Assembly: GCF_025766255.1 (NCBI RefSeq)
Contig: NW_026516680.1
Location: 124,001 to 188,000, forward strand
Length of the DNA: 64,000 nt
Source: Zychaea mexicana
Lineage: Eukaryota; Mucoromycota; Mucoromycetes; Mucorales; Lichtheimiaceae
Reading direction: 5' to 3'
Below, in pieces: positions 49,383 to 61,460 of the stretch; position 1 is the first letter of the stretch, and each line of letters begins with the position of its first letter. The notes under the pieces are model-generated. The model had not been told where the DNA came from, made no database searches, and was given only the letters and a program-made list of their open reading frames with translations. A program made the position numbers and the translations under genes.

Positions 49383-50301
49383 TCAGTTCCTTTGGGAAAA
49401 AGCTCGTACGTGCAAGACGGCACTCGGATTGACTATACCAGGTTTCACGTTTGACACCCCGCTTAGAAAAACTCGTACCTGCAGCACTTCTCTTATGATT
49501 ATTATACCATAAGATACAAAGAACGCTTGACATATCGACTATGATCATATTCCCCTACCAAACTTTATGAACATTTTTTTTCTTGGAGGCAGATCATCGC
49601 ACCGCCATTTACCGCAAGCACTCCAGAACTCTCAAAGAGATTCCGTCGATCCAAAACAGTTTATACAACGTATGAAAAATGATATGCATCTAAAAATTTG
49701 TCTGTGCCGATGTCCGCATTTTTCCTCAGATTCGACAATAATCCAGCTATTTATAGTTTTATTAAGGAAGGAGTAGAATGAGACAACCCTAGAATTGTTC
49801 CAGAAGGTTTGCTTTGTTGGCGTTTGGCTATTCGTAGCTACAACCGTTTAGAGTCGATTTTCCGTTTTTTTTTTGTAGATGCCGACAGTTATCAAGAATG
49901 ACAAGTACTATTTTTGGTAGAACTGTGGAATCTGCATATGTGTCCTGATGGGAAAAATAGTGTTTGTTTCACAAAACTATAATGGCATAATGTGTGTACC
50001 GGGAACATGTACCTGTTGTTGTGCCTTGCTCATTAACTGTAAAAGTTATTGCTGTCTTAAAGTACGTTAATTCACGGACATCGTCATTGCGCCATCTTTT
50101 GGTAAGCTGATTAAGTACATGTCTGTCAGCAGCACCGATTGTTAAATGCCTACGTCGTCCAAACCGGGTTTTTGTATATAAGCCTTTCGCATATTTTTTT
50201 TTGGATCCTCACCTGCCAAGAAGTTCTACTCTCTATCAACCCACACTTTTTTCAGCCACAACACCAGCACTGTTATCTGCTAGAATCAACATCACATCTC
50301 C
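49383..50301. other. Intergenic, promoter side of the hydrolase
   Basis: Contains two further copies of the AAAAGCTCGTACG-like word found at the outer end of the right hairpin arm (near 49396 and 49470). A TATATAAG-like box sits near 50176, about 125 bp before the hydrolase ATG. No gene supported. Confidence 0.45.
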
Positions 50302-51579
50302 ATGTCCTCTTTTAAAGTACAATTACACAAGCCTCAGCAAGAGTACCTGGACCAATATGCAGCTTTGGATATGACAGCCATTCCGTTGGAAGAGCTACGC
50401 GTAGGTGCTACAGAAGCTTTAAGCGACCCAGAAGGAGAGAAGCTATTTGCCCAAGTCCATGCCGAGCATACAACAACACCGAGTGGAATATCTCTGGGTA
50501 TCACCCGACCAAAGGATACTCAAGGAAAAACATTGCCTGTGATTCTTTTTATGTAAGGACTACTAGTACTATGATCTCGCAAACATAGCGCTTTTTTCAA
50601 ATTCGCTTATAATGTCTCAAAACACGCTTTCTTTGCAATTGCAGTCACGGTGGTGGATGGGTTCTTGGGGACGAGAATATGTATAAAGGTCTCCGAGCAT
50701 ATGTAAGTAACTATTGCGGGACAAAGTCCACTCCCACATGCTGTGCACGGCAGGGTACGGTGGCGGGGAAGTCGCGTAGTATAACGTTCAAAAATACTAA
50801 ACTTATCACTATCTAGTTGACATTGCACGCTAAGGCTGCTGTCGTTTTCGTCAATTATACGCTCAGCCCAGAAGTGAAATACCCGATACCCCTCGAAGAG
50901 TGCTACGACGTTCTCTCATGGATTGTGGATACCGATCCTTCGGTGCACCAAATGGATCCAACTAAGATCGCGGTTATCGGTGACAGTTCAGGTGGAAATC
51001 TTACTGCTGCTTTATCTGGTATAGCTCTTAACTTCCTAATTTGGACGCGTGAAGAAGGATTTTCAATTTTGTGCATTTTGGATATTTAACCTCTATTTTC
51101 GCATATTTTGTGGTACAGTTCTAGATAAACAAAGACGTGGAACCACAGTGATCAAGAGCCTAGTTCTGTACTATCCTGCTCTTTGCGCTACCAACTTTGA
51201 AACTGACTCTTACCAGGTTTTCTCCGATGGTTACTTCTTGACGAAAAAGGCAATGCAACTGTATTGGAATTGGTACCTCCCGGACGACCATGATGAGCAA
51301 GTTCGATTGCTTAGCACTGTATCGCCATTACATGCTACTGTGGAGGAATTGAAGGATACTGCCCCCGCATTAATTATTACTGCAGAAGCTGACGTTTTGC
51401 GCGACGACGGAGAAGCTTATGCCAGAAAACTAATCAGTGCCGATGTGCCTGTCGTTGCAATTCGTGCACTGGGAACAATACATGGATTCTTAAGTAATTA
51501 TGCTAATGGAGCTATATCATTCTCAGTGCTGAGCCAAACGATCGATTACTTACATCGCCAGTGGAGCAATCATATATAG
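50302..51579 (+). CDS. Alpha/beta hydrolase, hormone-sensitive-lipase (fold 3) family
   Basis: Carboxylesterase or lipase acting on short acyl esters (substrate inferred from family). Exons 50302-50552, 50645-50702, 50817-51018, 51119-51579; 972 nt, 323 residues, the usual family length. Splicing creates the oxyanion motif HGGGW (residues 85-89). The nucleophile motif GDSSGG puts Ser at about 160. The remaining triad is Asp at about 262 (in EADVLRDDGE) and His at about 292 (in IHGF). No signal peptide is evident, so it is likely cytosolic. Introns are 92, 114 and 100 nt. Confidence 0.93.
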
Positions 51580-54500
51580 AGTAGCTTGTGAGACATTAGA
51601 AAACAGCACCGCTCCCTATACAACTGCACATCCAATAAAAACACCAATACTCTGCTCTTCCCTTATGAATATACATAGTTATAGACGACGCTTTTTGTGT
51701 GTGTGTTCTTACAATACATTTGACTACGTTTGCAGAGAAATGACACGATTAGTAGCGTATAGCTCACTGTGAGAGCGTTGGGAGCTTTGAAGCAGTAATC
51801 ACTACTGATGGAGATTTGAAAATCATATATACTTGCGTGAGCTTCCCAAACTAAAATCATGATGTAGTGTCGCTTAAAACGCATAGTTCTTTTAAGTTTA
51901 ACCGCAGGCACTGCTACAGTGTACTACATGTGCAGCGTTGAGTTCTATTTTTGGATAAATAGCACTTCGTAGCATTTGTAAAGACGGTACATCAGTTATT
52001 TGAGAGGAGGAGACCTGATCCATGATCGCTTTATTTTATTCGTATTTGTAGTGGCAGGACAAGCCCACAGCGCCAGCCCTACTAAGCGCTTGGTTCTTTA
52101 GAAAGCCTCGAGCATTTCATCCCCTCAGGTACACCATCCGTTCAAGCTTGAACATGCTTTATAGCAAAACTTGAGAAATATATATTCAGGTGTTTAGGAC
52201 ATCGTCGCAGGAAAATGGCATTCTAAATTCAAGATAAACCGAAAAAAGCGCGTAAAGTATCATCTCTTTCACCACTTCACTCGCCCAAAGTATCAGGTTC
52301 TTGTTCCCGAGAAGCATCGTAAAATGCGTTAATCGAGGACAAATTTTCATCATTGCATGCAGAGTAACACCATATCATTCATGATGGATGAGTTTGAGCT
52401 TGATTGAACAAAAAGCGTTGTAAAGCAACAAATGTTAAGCTTGTCGATCTACTTTGTTTAGTCAGCTACGAAATCCTGCAGCACACTGAATATCGATCGC
52501 TCTCCATCACGCGTAGATTTTGCTCACGAATATTAAGAGAACAGCGTAAATGTACAGACGTTCTTCTGATTCCACTCTTTGCCATTTGTTTGAATTGTCA
52601 ATGGTTTAGCAATGAACTCGTCGATTCAACCAATGTCGGGAGATACGCAAGCATTCAATAACATCTTTTTGATTCAGCTGAGAAAACAGATAATGTAGAC
52701 CATGTGATTATGCAGAACGGCAGATGCAGCAAATCGGTCAATCATCCTTGGCTTGCAATGGCAGAACAGTCTGAATCTCATTTGCCTGATGAATAGATTG
52801 ACAGTTGTATATTGTGAGGTTTCGAGGTGTCGTGCAAATTCGGAAAAGCGCTGCAGAAAGCTTATTTTTCTTCAGAAAAGGTCCCGCCATTCGCCAGTGA
52901 TTTGAGATATTGATATTTGTCCTGAGTGCAGTAGTGTAGAGCTAGCTAAACTAGCCATCAACATTGCGAGTAGTTTGGCAGTTGGTAGGATGGTTGTACG
53001 TGTGTAGTATATCCCGCTGTGTACCAAAGCTTACTTAAACCAGTGCCATTTGGGAACAGTTTGAGTTTTGCAGACGACAATAGCGACTGCCAAAAACTTT
53101 AAGCATGGCATTCGTCAACATTGAATATACCAAGTCGTGATAACCATTGTACGCTGAATGGCGGCGCTAATCAAAATTCAATGTTTCAGTGTATGTATCA
53201 CGAGAAGCCAGGTGTGTATGTATTTGTGCTGTTCCTGGCAGAGAGCCTCGTTTGCAGTAAAGCATAGCTTCTGTCAATAGCGGAAATGAAAAGGGTGGCG
53301 TGTATCTGCGTTACTATTGTTTCAGGTTTAAATAGTATGGTTGGTCTGTGCTCCCTATGTTTCAGTTCGGATTTTCTAAGTTATATGGTAGGCAAGTAGT
53401 AGTCAAGTAGTACGACGATGAATGGTATTGTTCGTTACGCATTCTTGTGGACCTGACCGTTGCCCTGTGCACGCACAAAAAACAAAGGGGGAGCCAAGTG
53501 CAATAAAACCAGGGGCTAGATGAGCGGTTCCACAAGGAAGAAAAAAGCCTAATTTCGTTTGTGTACCCAACGAAAAAGGTATGTAGCCTTGATGTGCACT
53601 AAAAAGACTAAATATTATAAACCAAGGATAATACATGCCATAACGACCCGCGGCTTGAGGGCAATAAGAACAAAATGGCCTCTTTTTTCGGATTGGAACG
53701 AAAAGAGGAAAACGGGAAAACTTTAATTCAAGAGCAAAACACACGCTTTTGCTCTGTAAAACAATTCCCAAGTCACAAGCACCCAAAAAAATTTACATTT
53801 TGGAGTAGTGCTGTTTGGAGAGTATAGCAAGAAGTGTGTGTGCACATACTCAGAGCAATGTATGTACTGTCCGTGCGCGTCGCATAGCAACACAATACAC
53901 AGCACACACACACACACACACACACACAGAACAGGCCACTTGAGGGTTATACGAGGTAACCTTGCTATCAAAGAGAGAAAACAATGATCGGCTCTTCTGT
54001 CGCCAGGGTAACCATCCAAAAAAGTCCATCCGCCACATGCGCTTCGAACATCATGTGGGGGCGCGGAAAAGCAAAAGTTTTGGGCCGCTGACTCGGTGAC
54101 ACACCCGTACATTATTAACTCATCAATAAGAGTCGTAAAGTAAAATACAGCTCACCCCCAATCACTGATCTTCCCCGAGAAGGAAAGCGAAAGCGAGCAA
54201 AGGCAAGATGAAGAGACAACAGTAGCAGCAGTAGCAGCAAGGATAGTAGATCTTGTCTCCATCAAGACGCACGCGCCATGTTGCATCGCTCGTCCTCCCT
54301 CGCCTATCCATGCAAGTGGCATTTTGAGTGTAATGCATGTACAACAGTTGTGCACAGTGTGCGCGTGCGTGCAAAAGGGATCAGCACCGCACAGCGGCAT
54401 GACAGTTTACGACAGAGCTAGTCAAGCAATCTTCTTGCGTCTGCTACTACTAAGTGAACCAGGCAAACATACAAAAGTGTGGAAAAAGGGCGCCCTTCCC

Positions 54501-54913
54501 CCCCAAACCCCCCTCTCCTCCTTGTGAAACAACGCAATGTATTAGAATGGATTTGACAAATAAGCTGACGGAACGAGCGAAAACGAACGCAATAGAGGAT
54601 CACACAAGGTTCCACTGCACACGCCGATCCCATAGTGTGTCCTGTTATCATTACTGCTAACTTACTTACCTACTTGCTTGCTTTTTAATAGCAACGCTGT
54701 TGCTGCTGCAATCAACCTGCGAATCATCATCATCAAAGATTGTTGACACACCAAAATGGAGGAGCGGGTTTCGTTGACTTTAACGTTGCGCTGTCTGCTC
54801 CTCAACCTTAATCAGCCCGAGTATTTTCCCCGACCTGGAAAAGAGAGAGTGTGAGTGCGAGTTGTGTGGGCCCTCTCTCTTTCATCGTGCGTGTATAAGA
54901 GATATTTATTTTG
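51580..54913. other. Intergenic, no gene seen
   Basis: About 3.3 kb between the hydrolase and the NDT80-like gene. ORFs are short and unconvincing on both strands. A CA microsatellite lies at about 53904-53929. The last kilobase is likely promoter DNA. Confidence 0.5.
53904..53929. repeat. (CA)n microsatellite
   Basis: About twelve tandem CA units in intergenic DNA. Confidence 0.9.
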
Positions 54914-55006
54914 CGCTTCTTTTTTTTTCTTCTTCCCAACTTTTTTCTTCTCCTCTTTCTTCTTCCTCCTTCCCCCCTTCTCTCTTCTGTCTTGTTTCTT
55001 TCCATC
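54914..55006 (+). promoter_or_regulatory. Long pyrimidine tract before the NDT80-like gene
   Basis: About 90 bp that are nearly all C and T on the plus strand, ending about 100 bp before the ATG. Such tracts often precede transcription start sites in fungal genes, and similar ones lie before the PUF, CYSTM and CH/GAS2 genes here. The regulatory role is inferred. Confidence 0.4.
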
Positions 55007-55108
55007 GCACGATCAGCGCTAGGAAAGGAGTGAAATAAACGGGAAAAAAGGACATCTACAGGCACCATTTACAGCAGAAACACCACCACCACCAACGCGT
55101 ACCCCACC

Positions 55109-56626
55109 ATGAACTCGGTGCACGATTCGAAAGAATGGCAAATGCCGCAGAGTCTTCCCAGTCCGTCTGTACCCGAATCACACTATCCACCCATGGATCA
55201 CTCGGCCTATCCGCCTCCTCCCCCACCGCCATCCTTCTCGGCAAGTGCACCAATGCATCCTCCCGTGTAAGTTTGCTGTCACTGTCACTGTTAATTGGGA
55301 CTATCGAACATTACGACAAAGGAGTGTGTGTGTGTGTGTGTGTGTGTGTCTGTCATATGAAAAAAAAAACGAAGGAGAAAAAAAAAGAGGCGGCGGCAAT
55401 AGAAGTGTTGGGTTGTTGATCATTCCCAATAAGGATATACTCATCGTCGCCCTTGCGTATTTTTTAGACATCAGCATCCTTCTTCATATACCTCAGCAAA
55501 TGGCGGTGGATATTCAGCAAAGCCAGAGACGCCGACCGCCGACTCGCGACTACCTGGGTAATGAGACTTTGTTGGATGATCACTAATTTTAGCGAGGGAG
55601 AATGAAAGAAGCTAACATCAACAACGCCAATCACGTCCATAGTGTTCCTCCTCCCCGCCTCAGCCCCATTAGTGCCGATGCCACGTCGCCAACAAGACCT
55701 CCATCCAACGGTCCCTATGCTACCTCCCCTCCGTTCCATGGCGCCGCATACATGCCTCCCGCTGTCCCTAGAAAGCGTGGCCGAAGCGACTCACTCTTTC
55801 CTCCCGAGACAGGCCCATTCTTCAGCTCTACAAAGCCATTCGACAATCTGTTTGCGCTTGATAGAACCACCCTGTAAGTGCTTCTTTTTCATATTTGCCT
55901 CCTACTGCTCGTCCAGGAGAATGTGTGTATGTGTGTGTTTCTAATGAAAAAAACTACAGGTTGACGCTTCGAATCCAATCAAAGATGGACCGAGGATTCT
56001 TCCTTGCGGACAATGACTGGACGTGCTATCGACGCAACTATTTCCAAGTCAGTAGTGCATTTTCTATCCATGGGATCAACCACTACTACACCGAACACGA
56101 ACCGCCGTGCCTTGTCCGTGCGGACGATGGCATGTTTTATCCCGTGCGTCGCTTCTTGCTGGGCGTCTCTGCACGTGTCTCTAATAGCGACAAGCGGATC
56201 GAACTCGTTCAGCACACGCCCAAGCGTGACAAGGGCCCTCAAATGACCCCGCAGCCAAAGCCAATCACGCCCGGCGGAAATCTCAGCATGAGCTCAGTCG
56301 GAACGAACCAGAACATTGTTACCTTTGAGCGCATCCAGTTCAAGACGGCCACCGCCAACAATGGCAAACGACGTGCCGCACAGCAGTACTACGTCTGTGT
56401 CACTGATCTCTTTGCCGAAACGGATCAAGGCGAGCCGATCAAAATCGCGTCCTGCCAGTCTGCGCCTCTCGTCGTGCGTGGTCGTAGTCCCGGCCACTAC
56501 ACCGACAGCCAGGAGCGCCCAGGCATGTTGGGGCCAAACGCTGCCGCTCCTCCGCCACCGCCCACCCCGACACAGTCACCTCACCACCATCATCCACCTC
56601 CCTCGGCAGCAGCTCCTGACCACGGT

Positions 56627-56657
<31 letters not shown>

Positions 56658-57379
56658 TCCCAAGACCGCCGTACACGCCACCCAACATGATGCCAAATGA
56701 TTACGGATCGCCATCGTATCCGTATTATCCTACGCATTTCGGCCCTGTACCGCCTACAATGATGATGAGCCATCCACCCACGCCTTCGTCGTCTTCATCG
56801 GCAGCGCCTCCACCGCCTCCCACGCCAAGCTACCACGGCAATGGACATCATCATCATCAGCATCATCATCATCCTCCTCCTCCGCATCAGCATCACCACC
56901 ACCATCATCCTCCGCCACCTCCGCCACCTCCATCGCATCAACCTCCATACATGATGTCCACAGGCTCGCCACAGTCGCCGACGCCACAGATGTACAACGG
57001 TGGCGAGTTTGCAGCTCCACCGCCACCCCATCCTCAGACGCCTGTGCATGAAGAGCACAAGCTCGCTCATCCACCCACGCCTAATAACGGCTATGTGCCC
57101 ACAATGGATCCTGCGGCTGCAGCCGCCGCTGTGGATTGGTCGGGCACTCGCTCGCGATTGAACTCGACTGGATCGGTACCGCAACAATCGCCCCATCCCC
57201 ATCATCAACAGCAGCAGTCGTATTTCGCAGCAGCAGCTGCTGCTCAGGGCACACCCACGTTGTCTTCCAACGCATCCCAAACAAGCGCATTCTCGCCCAC
57301 GACGCCAACCACGCCCTATGTGGGTGCACGCAAGTACAATGCGGTGACCAACATTTGTAATCAGCAAGCTACATCATAG
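55109..57379 (+). CDS. NDT80/PhoG-domain transcription factor
   Basis: DNA-binding regulator with the Ig-like NDT80 fold, related to fungal XprG and VIB-1 (nutrient, secretion and incompatibility control in other fungi). Exons 55109-55266, 55468-55557, 55601-55873, 55960-57379; 1941 nt, 646 residues. The join of exons 2 and 3 uses a GAG acceptor at 55600 because a nearer TTTAG leaves the frame wrong; this is the least certain point. The N-terminal 170 residues are Pro-rich with a basic PRKRGRSDS. The DNA-binding domain spans about 174-370: LTLRIQSKMDRGFF, WTCYRRNYFQVSSAF, the ERIQFKTAT region, YYVCVTDLFAE and VVRGRSPGHY. The C-terminus is low complexity, with poly-Pro, poly-His, poly-Ala and Gln runs, and is probably disordered and activating. 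Confidence 0.9.
55323..55349. repeat. (GT)n microsatellite in intron 1 of the NDT80-like gene
   Basis: About thirteen GT units about 55 bp downstream of the exon 1 donor. GT-rich intron sequence just after a donor could affect splicing. Confidence 0.85.
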
Positions 57380-58722
57380 ATCAGATAATAATATTTATAC
57401 AATCCCCGCTCTTTCTATTCTATCTCTCTTCTCTCCAACTACTCTCTTTGTCTCCTATACTTCGCCTAAAGAAAAGCCATCCCCATTTTGCCCATATATC
57501 AAAAACCCCATCCCCGTATAACTTTACACTACTAGTACTATAACTATTACTACCCCTTCTACACTATATACTGCTATGATATGCTTCTTTCTTTTTGTTT
57601 ACCTCTCTCATTTGTACTTTCTTTTTTGCTTGTAATGATCTCTCACCAAAGTGTATTGCTATATCGTCCAGTCCTTCTTTGTATTTTTTTCTCTATCTCT
57701 CTTGTGCACACCATTCACAGCTGCCTGCTTTTTATTTGCTTGTGTGTGCAATTTTCTTTATGATACCATGTTTTTTTTCTTTCCGTACTACAGAAATGTC
57801 AAAAAGAATTCCATTGTTTTTCTTTCTCCACACAAAAAAAATAAGTTAGTGTAATGATAATTCAGAAGAGAGAAAGCATCTGTGCGTCGGTCACATATAT
57901 CACGGGCCAAGTGTCACTTTACACACACAAACCTCCATTGTTGCACATGCAGGGTCTTTCTTAACGTAACTACATGGTGCTACTCCGCACTATAGTAATG
58001 AGAAGTGTGCGACCTTGAAGGATCTATTAATATTCTCCACATTACACACTATGTTTGTATTGAAATATTAATGACACTACAGCAGCTGCTTGCATTGCTA
58101 GTAATAATAATTATTGTCTGACTAGAGCCCTAGTGAGCAGTGTGCACATAATTTATCTGTGGTATGCAACCATATCGCGTCATCAAGAGGTATGTGTGAT
58201 GGTGACATTAACATATGTAGACTTGCTTGTGATTAGGTGACAAAGATGCAGCACGGACAATGACGTTGTGATGCAACAAATTTTCTGGATCTTTAACTAG
58301 CAGAAGTTCCGCGTGACCGAGATAGTAGTAGGTTTTCACCAAGAGAACCGACCCTATTATATGATGATTAAACCGTTTAAAACCGTGCAGCTTTTCTATC
58401 CCCTTTTGAGATGTCTAAATCATTATAGCCAATCCGTAGCGATGGATCGCTCACCAAGGGTTTATGTTGAACGCTATAACCCAAAATGTCCTTTGTGCAG
58501 CTAGCATACATAATGAAGCCTGTGGATAGGGCTCCCTTTTCTTATTTAAAAATAAAGATATAGAAGAGTTTTTCTCCACGCTTTCCATATCTGCCTAAGG
58601 ACATGTCTATGAGACTGTCCATAGCTCATCTAATATGCATACTTTTTGATTGCCTTGTATACTTTGATTCTGTCACGCTTTTAATATTGATTCTAATAGC
58701 AGCAGCTGATTACATGAATTAG
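57380..58722. other. Intergenic, possible upstream exons
   Basis: Starts with a T/C-rich 3' UTR of the NDT80-like gene (to about 57840). The part from 58240 to 58700 may hold the first exon or exons of the next gene: an ORF at 58313-58504 has moderately protein-like sequence, but I found no join that connects it. Confidence 0.4.
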
Positions 58723-61460
58723 CCGGTCCAGTTTAAGGCTCCGTACCTTATTTTTAAAAGCTTACATGAGCGTACCCTTTTGCCTGTGCTCATGGACTGG
58801 CCTCGCTTTAAAAAAGCACTTGCCAGCCCTCACGCTAATAATAACCGCGAAAGATTACGATTGTTAACTCAGGAATCGTCCTTCATACTTGATTTCCTGT
58901 CTCTTTTCTACAATGTAAAACCAAAACGAAGGAGAATCAGTCAGGTTATTTTTAACCTTTCCACTAACGCGCAGAAACCTGCTCTGGTTTCCCCTCTACC
59001 TCCTTTAGGCTCTTTGCCGATGTCAAACAGCAGATCAATGTTCAGCCCTCTATCCAGACGCAGAATCAACACTTACTACTGCTTCAGTATGTGCCATTTT
59101 ACAACTTTGTTTTGAAACTTATGTAAAGATATACACACGCGTTTCTTCAAAAAGACAACATAATCTGATTTGATTGTTTTAGCTACACCCCCTCATAGCC
59201 GCACATCCCGCAATCGCAAGACAACTTGTGGCATGTTTACTTGAGTACACCAAATTTGAGCAATCGAGTCGAGACCAGCCACTTCATGCACAACCGACGT
59301 AATTCGTCAACTGTTTTTCTTGTTGTTTCCTGTGTGGAGAGGAGGCTTTACTTACAAACTTTCACAAATGCGATATAGCTCTATCCAGTGGTGCATAACG
59401 CGTTTACGGCGACTCACTCACGCGTCAACACTTGACTCACTTCAACCAAACCGTAATCACAAAAGAAATAACGATCAGCATATACAACAGCAACTGGACC
59501 GTTTGCTATATGAGCTTGATGATCGCATTATAGCCGGTACTTTGCACGTAAGAAGGGAACTAATTTTACATTTATGAGAAAAAGGCTGGTATTTTATAGG
59601 CGGTGATTCTTATGTGTTATTTTAGAGCGAAAAACTGGGCCAATTGTTGGATATGAGTCTTGTGCTTATCCATCAAGACAAAGCAAGATTGATCATTGAA
59701 AAATTGGTATCGAGTGCTGTCGACCTGTTGGAGAAGGAACTAATTTATATTTATTGGGGCACGCGATCCCCGCCTACACTGGAGATCGATTATAACGACG
59801 ACGACGAGGAAGATATTATCCAACAAATCCGCACTGTTAAGCGGCCAATATCACGGTCATTTCTGGATACATTGTTGCAACATCATCAGCTGCAACGCAA
59901 GGAAAAAAGTCAGTTGTGGTATTTGTATCAGCAGTGGCCCTGGCATCTTAAAACGAGGTAACGCAATTGACCAAAGTATTGTATGAATACTTATAAATTT
60001 GTATTGATACTTATTCTTTGGTTTTCTTTAAATAATGCGAGTAGCTTGTGGCGTTTCTATGACGAAATTCTGGAGGCTGAAATCGTTGATATAATCGACA
60101 CTGTCGCCCTTCAATCCAAATACATCCCTTCTGACGATATCCAATTACTGCTCAACGACTCTTCGCTTTTTCAGGCGGTGCTGATGAATGCTCGACATTT
60201 TCGCAAGGTGTACACTGTTATCTCAGACCACCTTCTTTCGACAGGTGATTGGAGGATATTTCGTCTCTTATGGCATATATTTGACTCGGTTCTGCATACA
60301 ACGAGTGAACCAGTGGAAGATAATCATTTCAAGGTTAGTGAACTACCCATAAAATGCTGTTTTGTTACGTCTCTAGTGATAAAGCAAATGTAGCTCTAAA
60401 ACGAAGAATAAAGAGTGGGAACTCTTCACAGTGTCTACCGTCTCAACTAGCATTAGCAGCGACAGTTCTGGGATTTCATTCCCAGAATGATAATTGTTAT
60501 GACCGTCTACAACTAGCCCTTAGTACGTACATCTATGGTGGAACAGTTGAAGGCCTGAAGAATCGTCGGTGTCATGCTTGGCTCCTTCCGCTCATGTACC
60601 CGAGATTCATATACAATTGCTCATTGACTGTCCTTGAATGGTGTTCCAACGAATCAGAGCCATGGAATAGCTATGTAAGAATAATCTTTTATTACTGTGG
60701 CTGCTTTAAATCCTAATGCTAGGCAAGCTGATATTTGCTTGACGTAGGTTGACTCTTCGTGGCGCACTTTGGGCTGGATGGTTTGTCCATCCGATGACGA
60801 CCGCCTAGAATCCTGTCTGGATCGAATGCGCGAATGGATCCTCATACTAAACGGTAATAATCAAATTCTAAATATTTATCCCTTTATGTCTATTAACCCA
60901 GGAGAGACTATACAGGCTTTTGTGACAACGACGTTCAATCAGTTATCCGGCTATTCTCCTCGGAATGGCACGATGTTTTCAACGGAAACACTGTTGTCGC
61001 ACTTATCATGACGTTATCTGCTCTATCACTCCTCCCACATTGGCGTAACGATGATTACCTGTCAATAGCAAGTTGAAAAAGATCAAAAAATATGTTCTGG
61101 GCTGGTGTTTTCACTTCGAACCTGCCTTGCTGATTATTATTTTTTTCTTTGTGATCGTTGGGGTTTTCCCTATTCTTTTTTTTTTTTTAGCTCGATGCGA
61201 CATTACGCTACGACATATCACCGTCGCCTTCACAACAACCTACAGTCAACGGCAACGCAACTTCTTCAAATTCCTCACCTCCACCGCCTTACAACGCATC
61301 CATTATATACCTATTTAACGATTATCTGCCGATCTGGGAATCGTTATTGAACCCTACAATGACTTTTGACGATGAATACTCTCTTTTCAGCGATTACAGT
61401 CTATCAAACAAGCTTCGCCACATCACCACTCATGTAAATAGCATCATAGCATCCCTGTAA
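58723..61460 (+). CDS. Unrecognised multi-exon protein, mostly helical
   Basis: Function not recognised. Exons: 58723-58944, 59009-59086, 59183-59298, 59340-59547, 59626-59957, 60042-60333, 60414-60674, 60748-60853, 60943-61044 and a last exon ending at the stop 61458-61460. All joins up to 60943 keep phase, which argues for one real gene. The first in-frame ATG is 58792, giving about 620 residues. An ATTAG at 58718-58722 could instead be an acceptor, with the true start further upstream. Sequence is Leu-rich and helical (LHPLIAAHPAIARQLVACLL, LLYELDDRIIAGTLHSEKLG, FNGNTVVALIMTLSALSLL), suggesting an alpha-solenoid scaffold. One acidic loop (YNDDDEED) is visible and no catalytic motif. The final intron is ambiguous: the strong poly-T acceptor at 61192 breaks phase, whereas one at 61245 keeps it. 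Confidence 0.6.

Noticed and set aside
56795..57367. 190-codon minus-strand ORF rich in Arg and Met
   Set aside because: Antisense of the His/Pro-rich tail (ATG/CAT repeats); caused by the low-complexity DNA.
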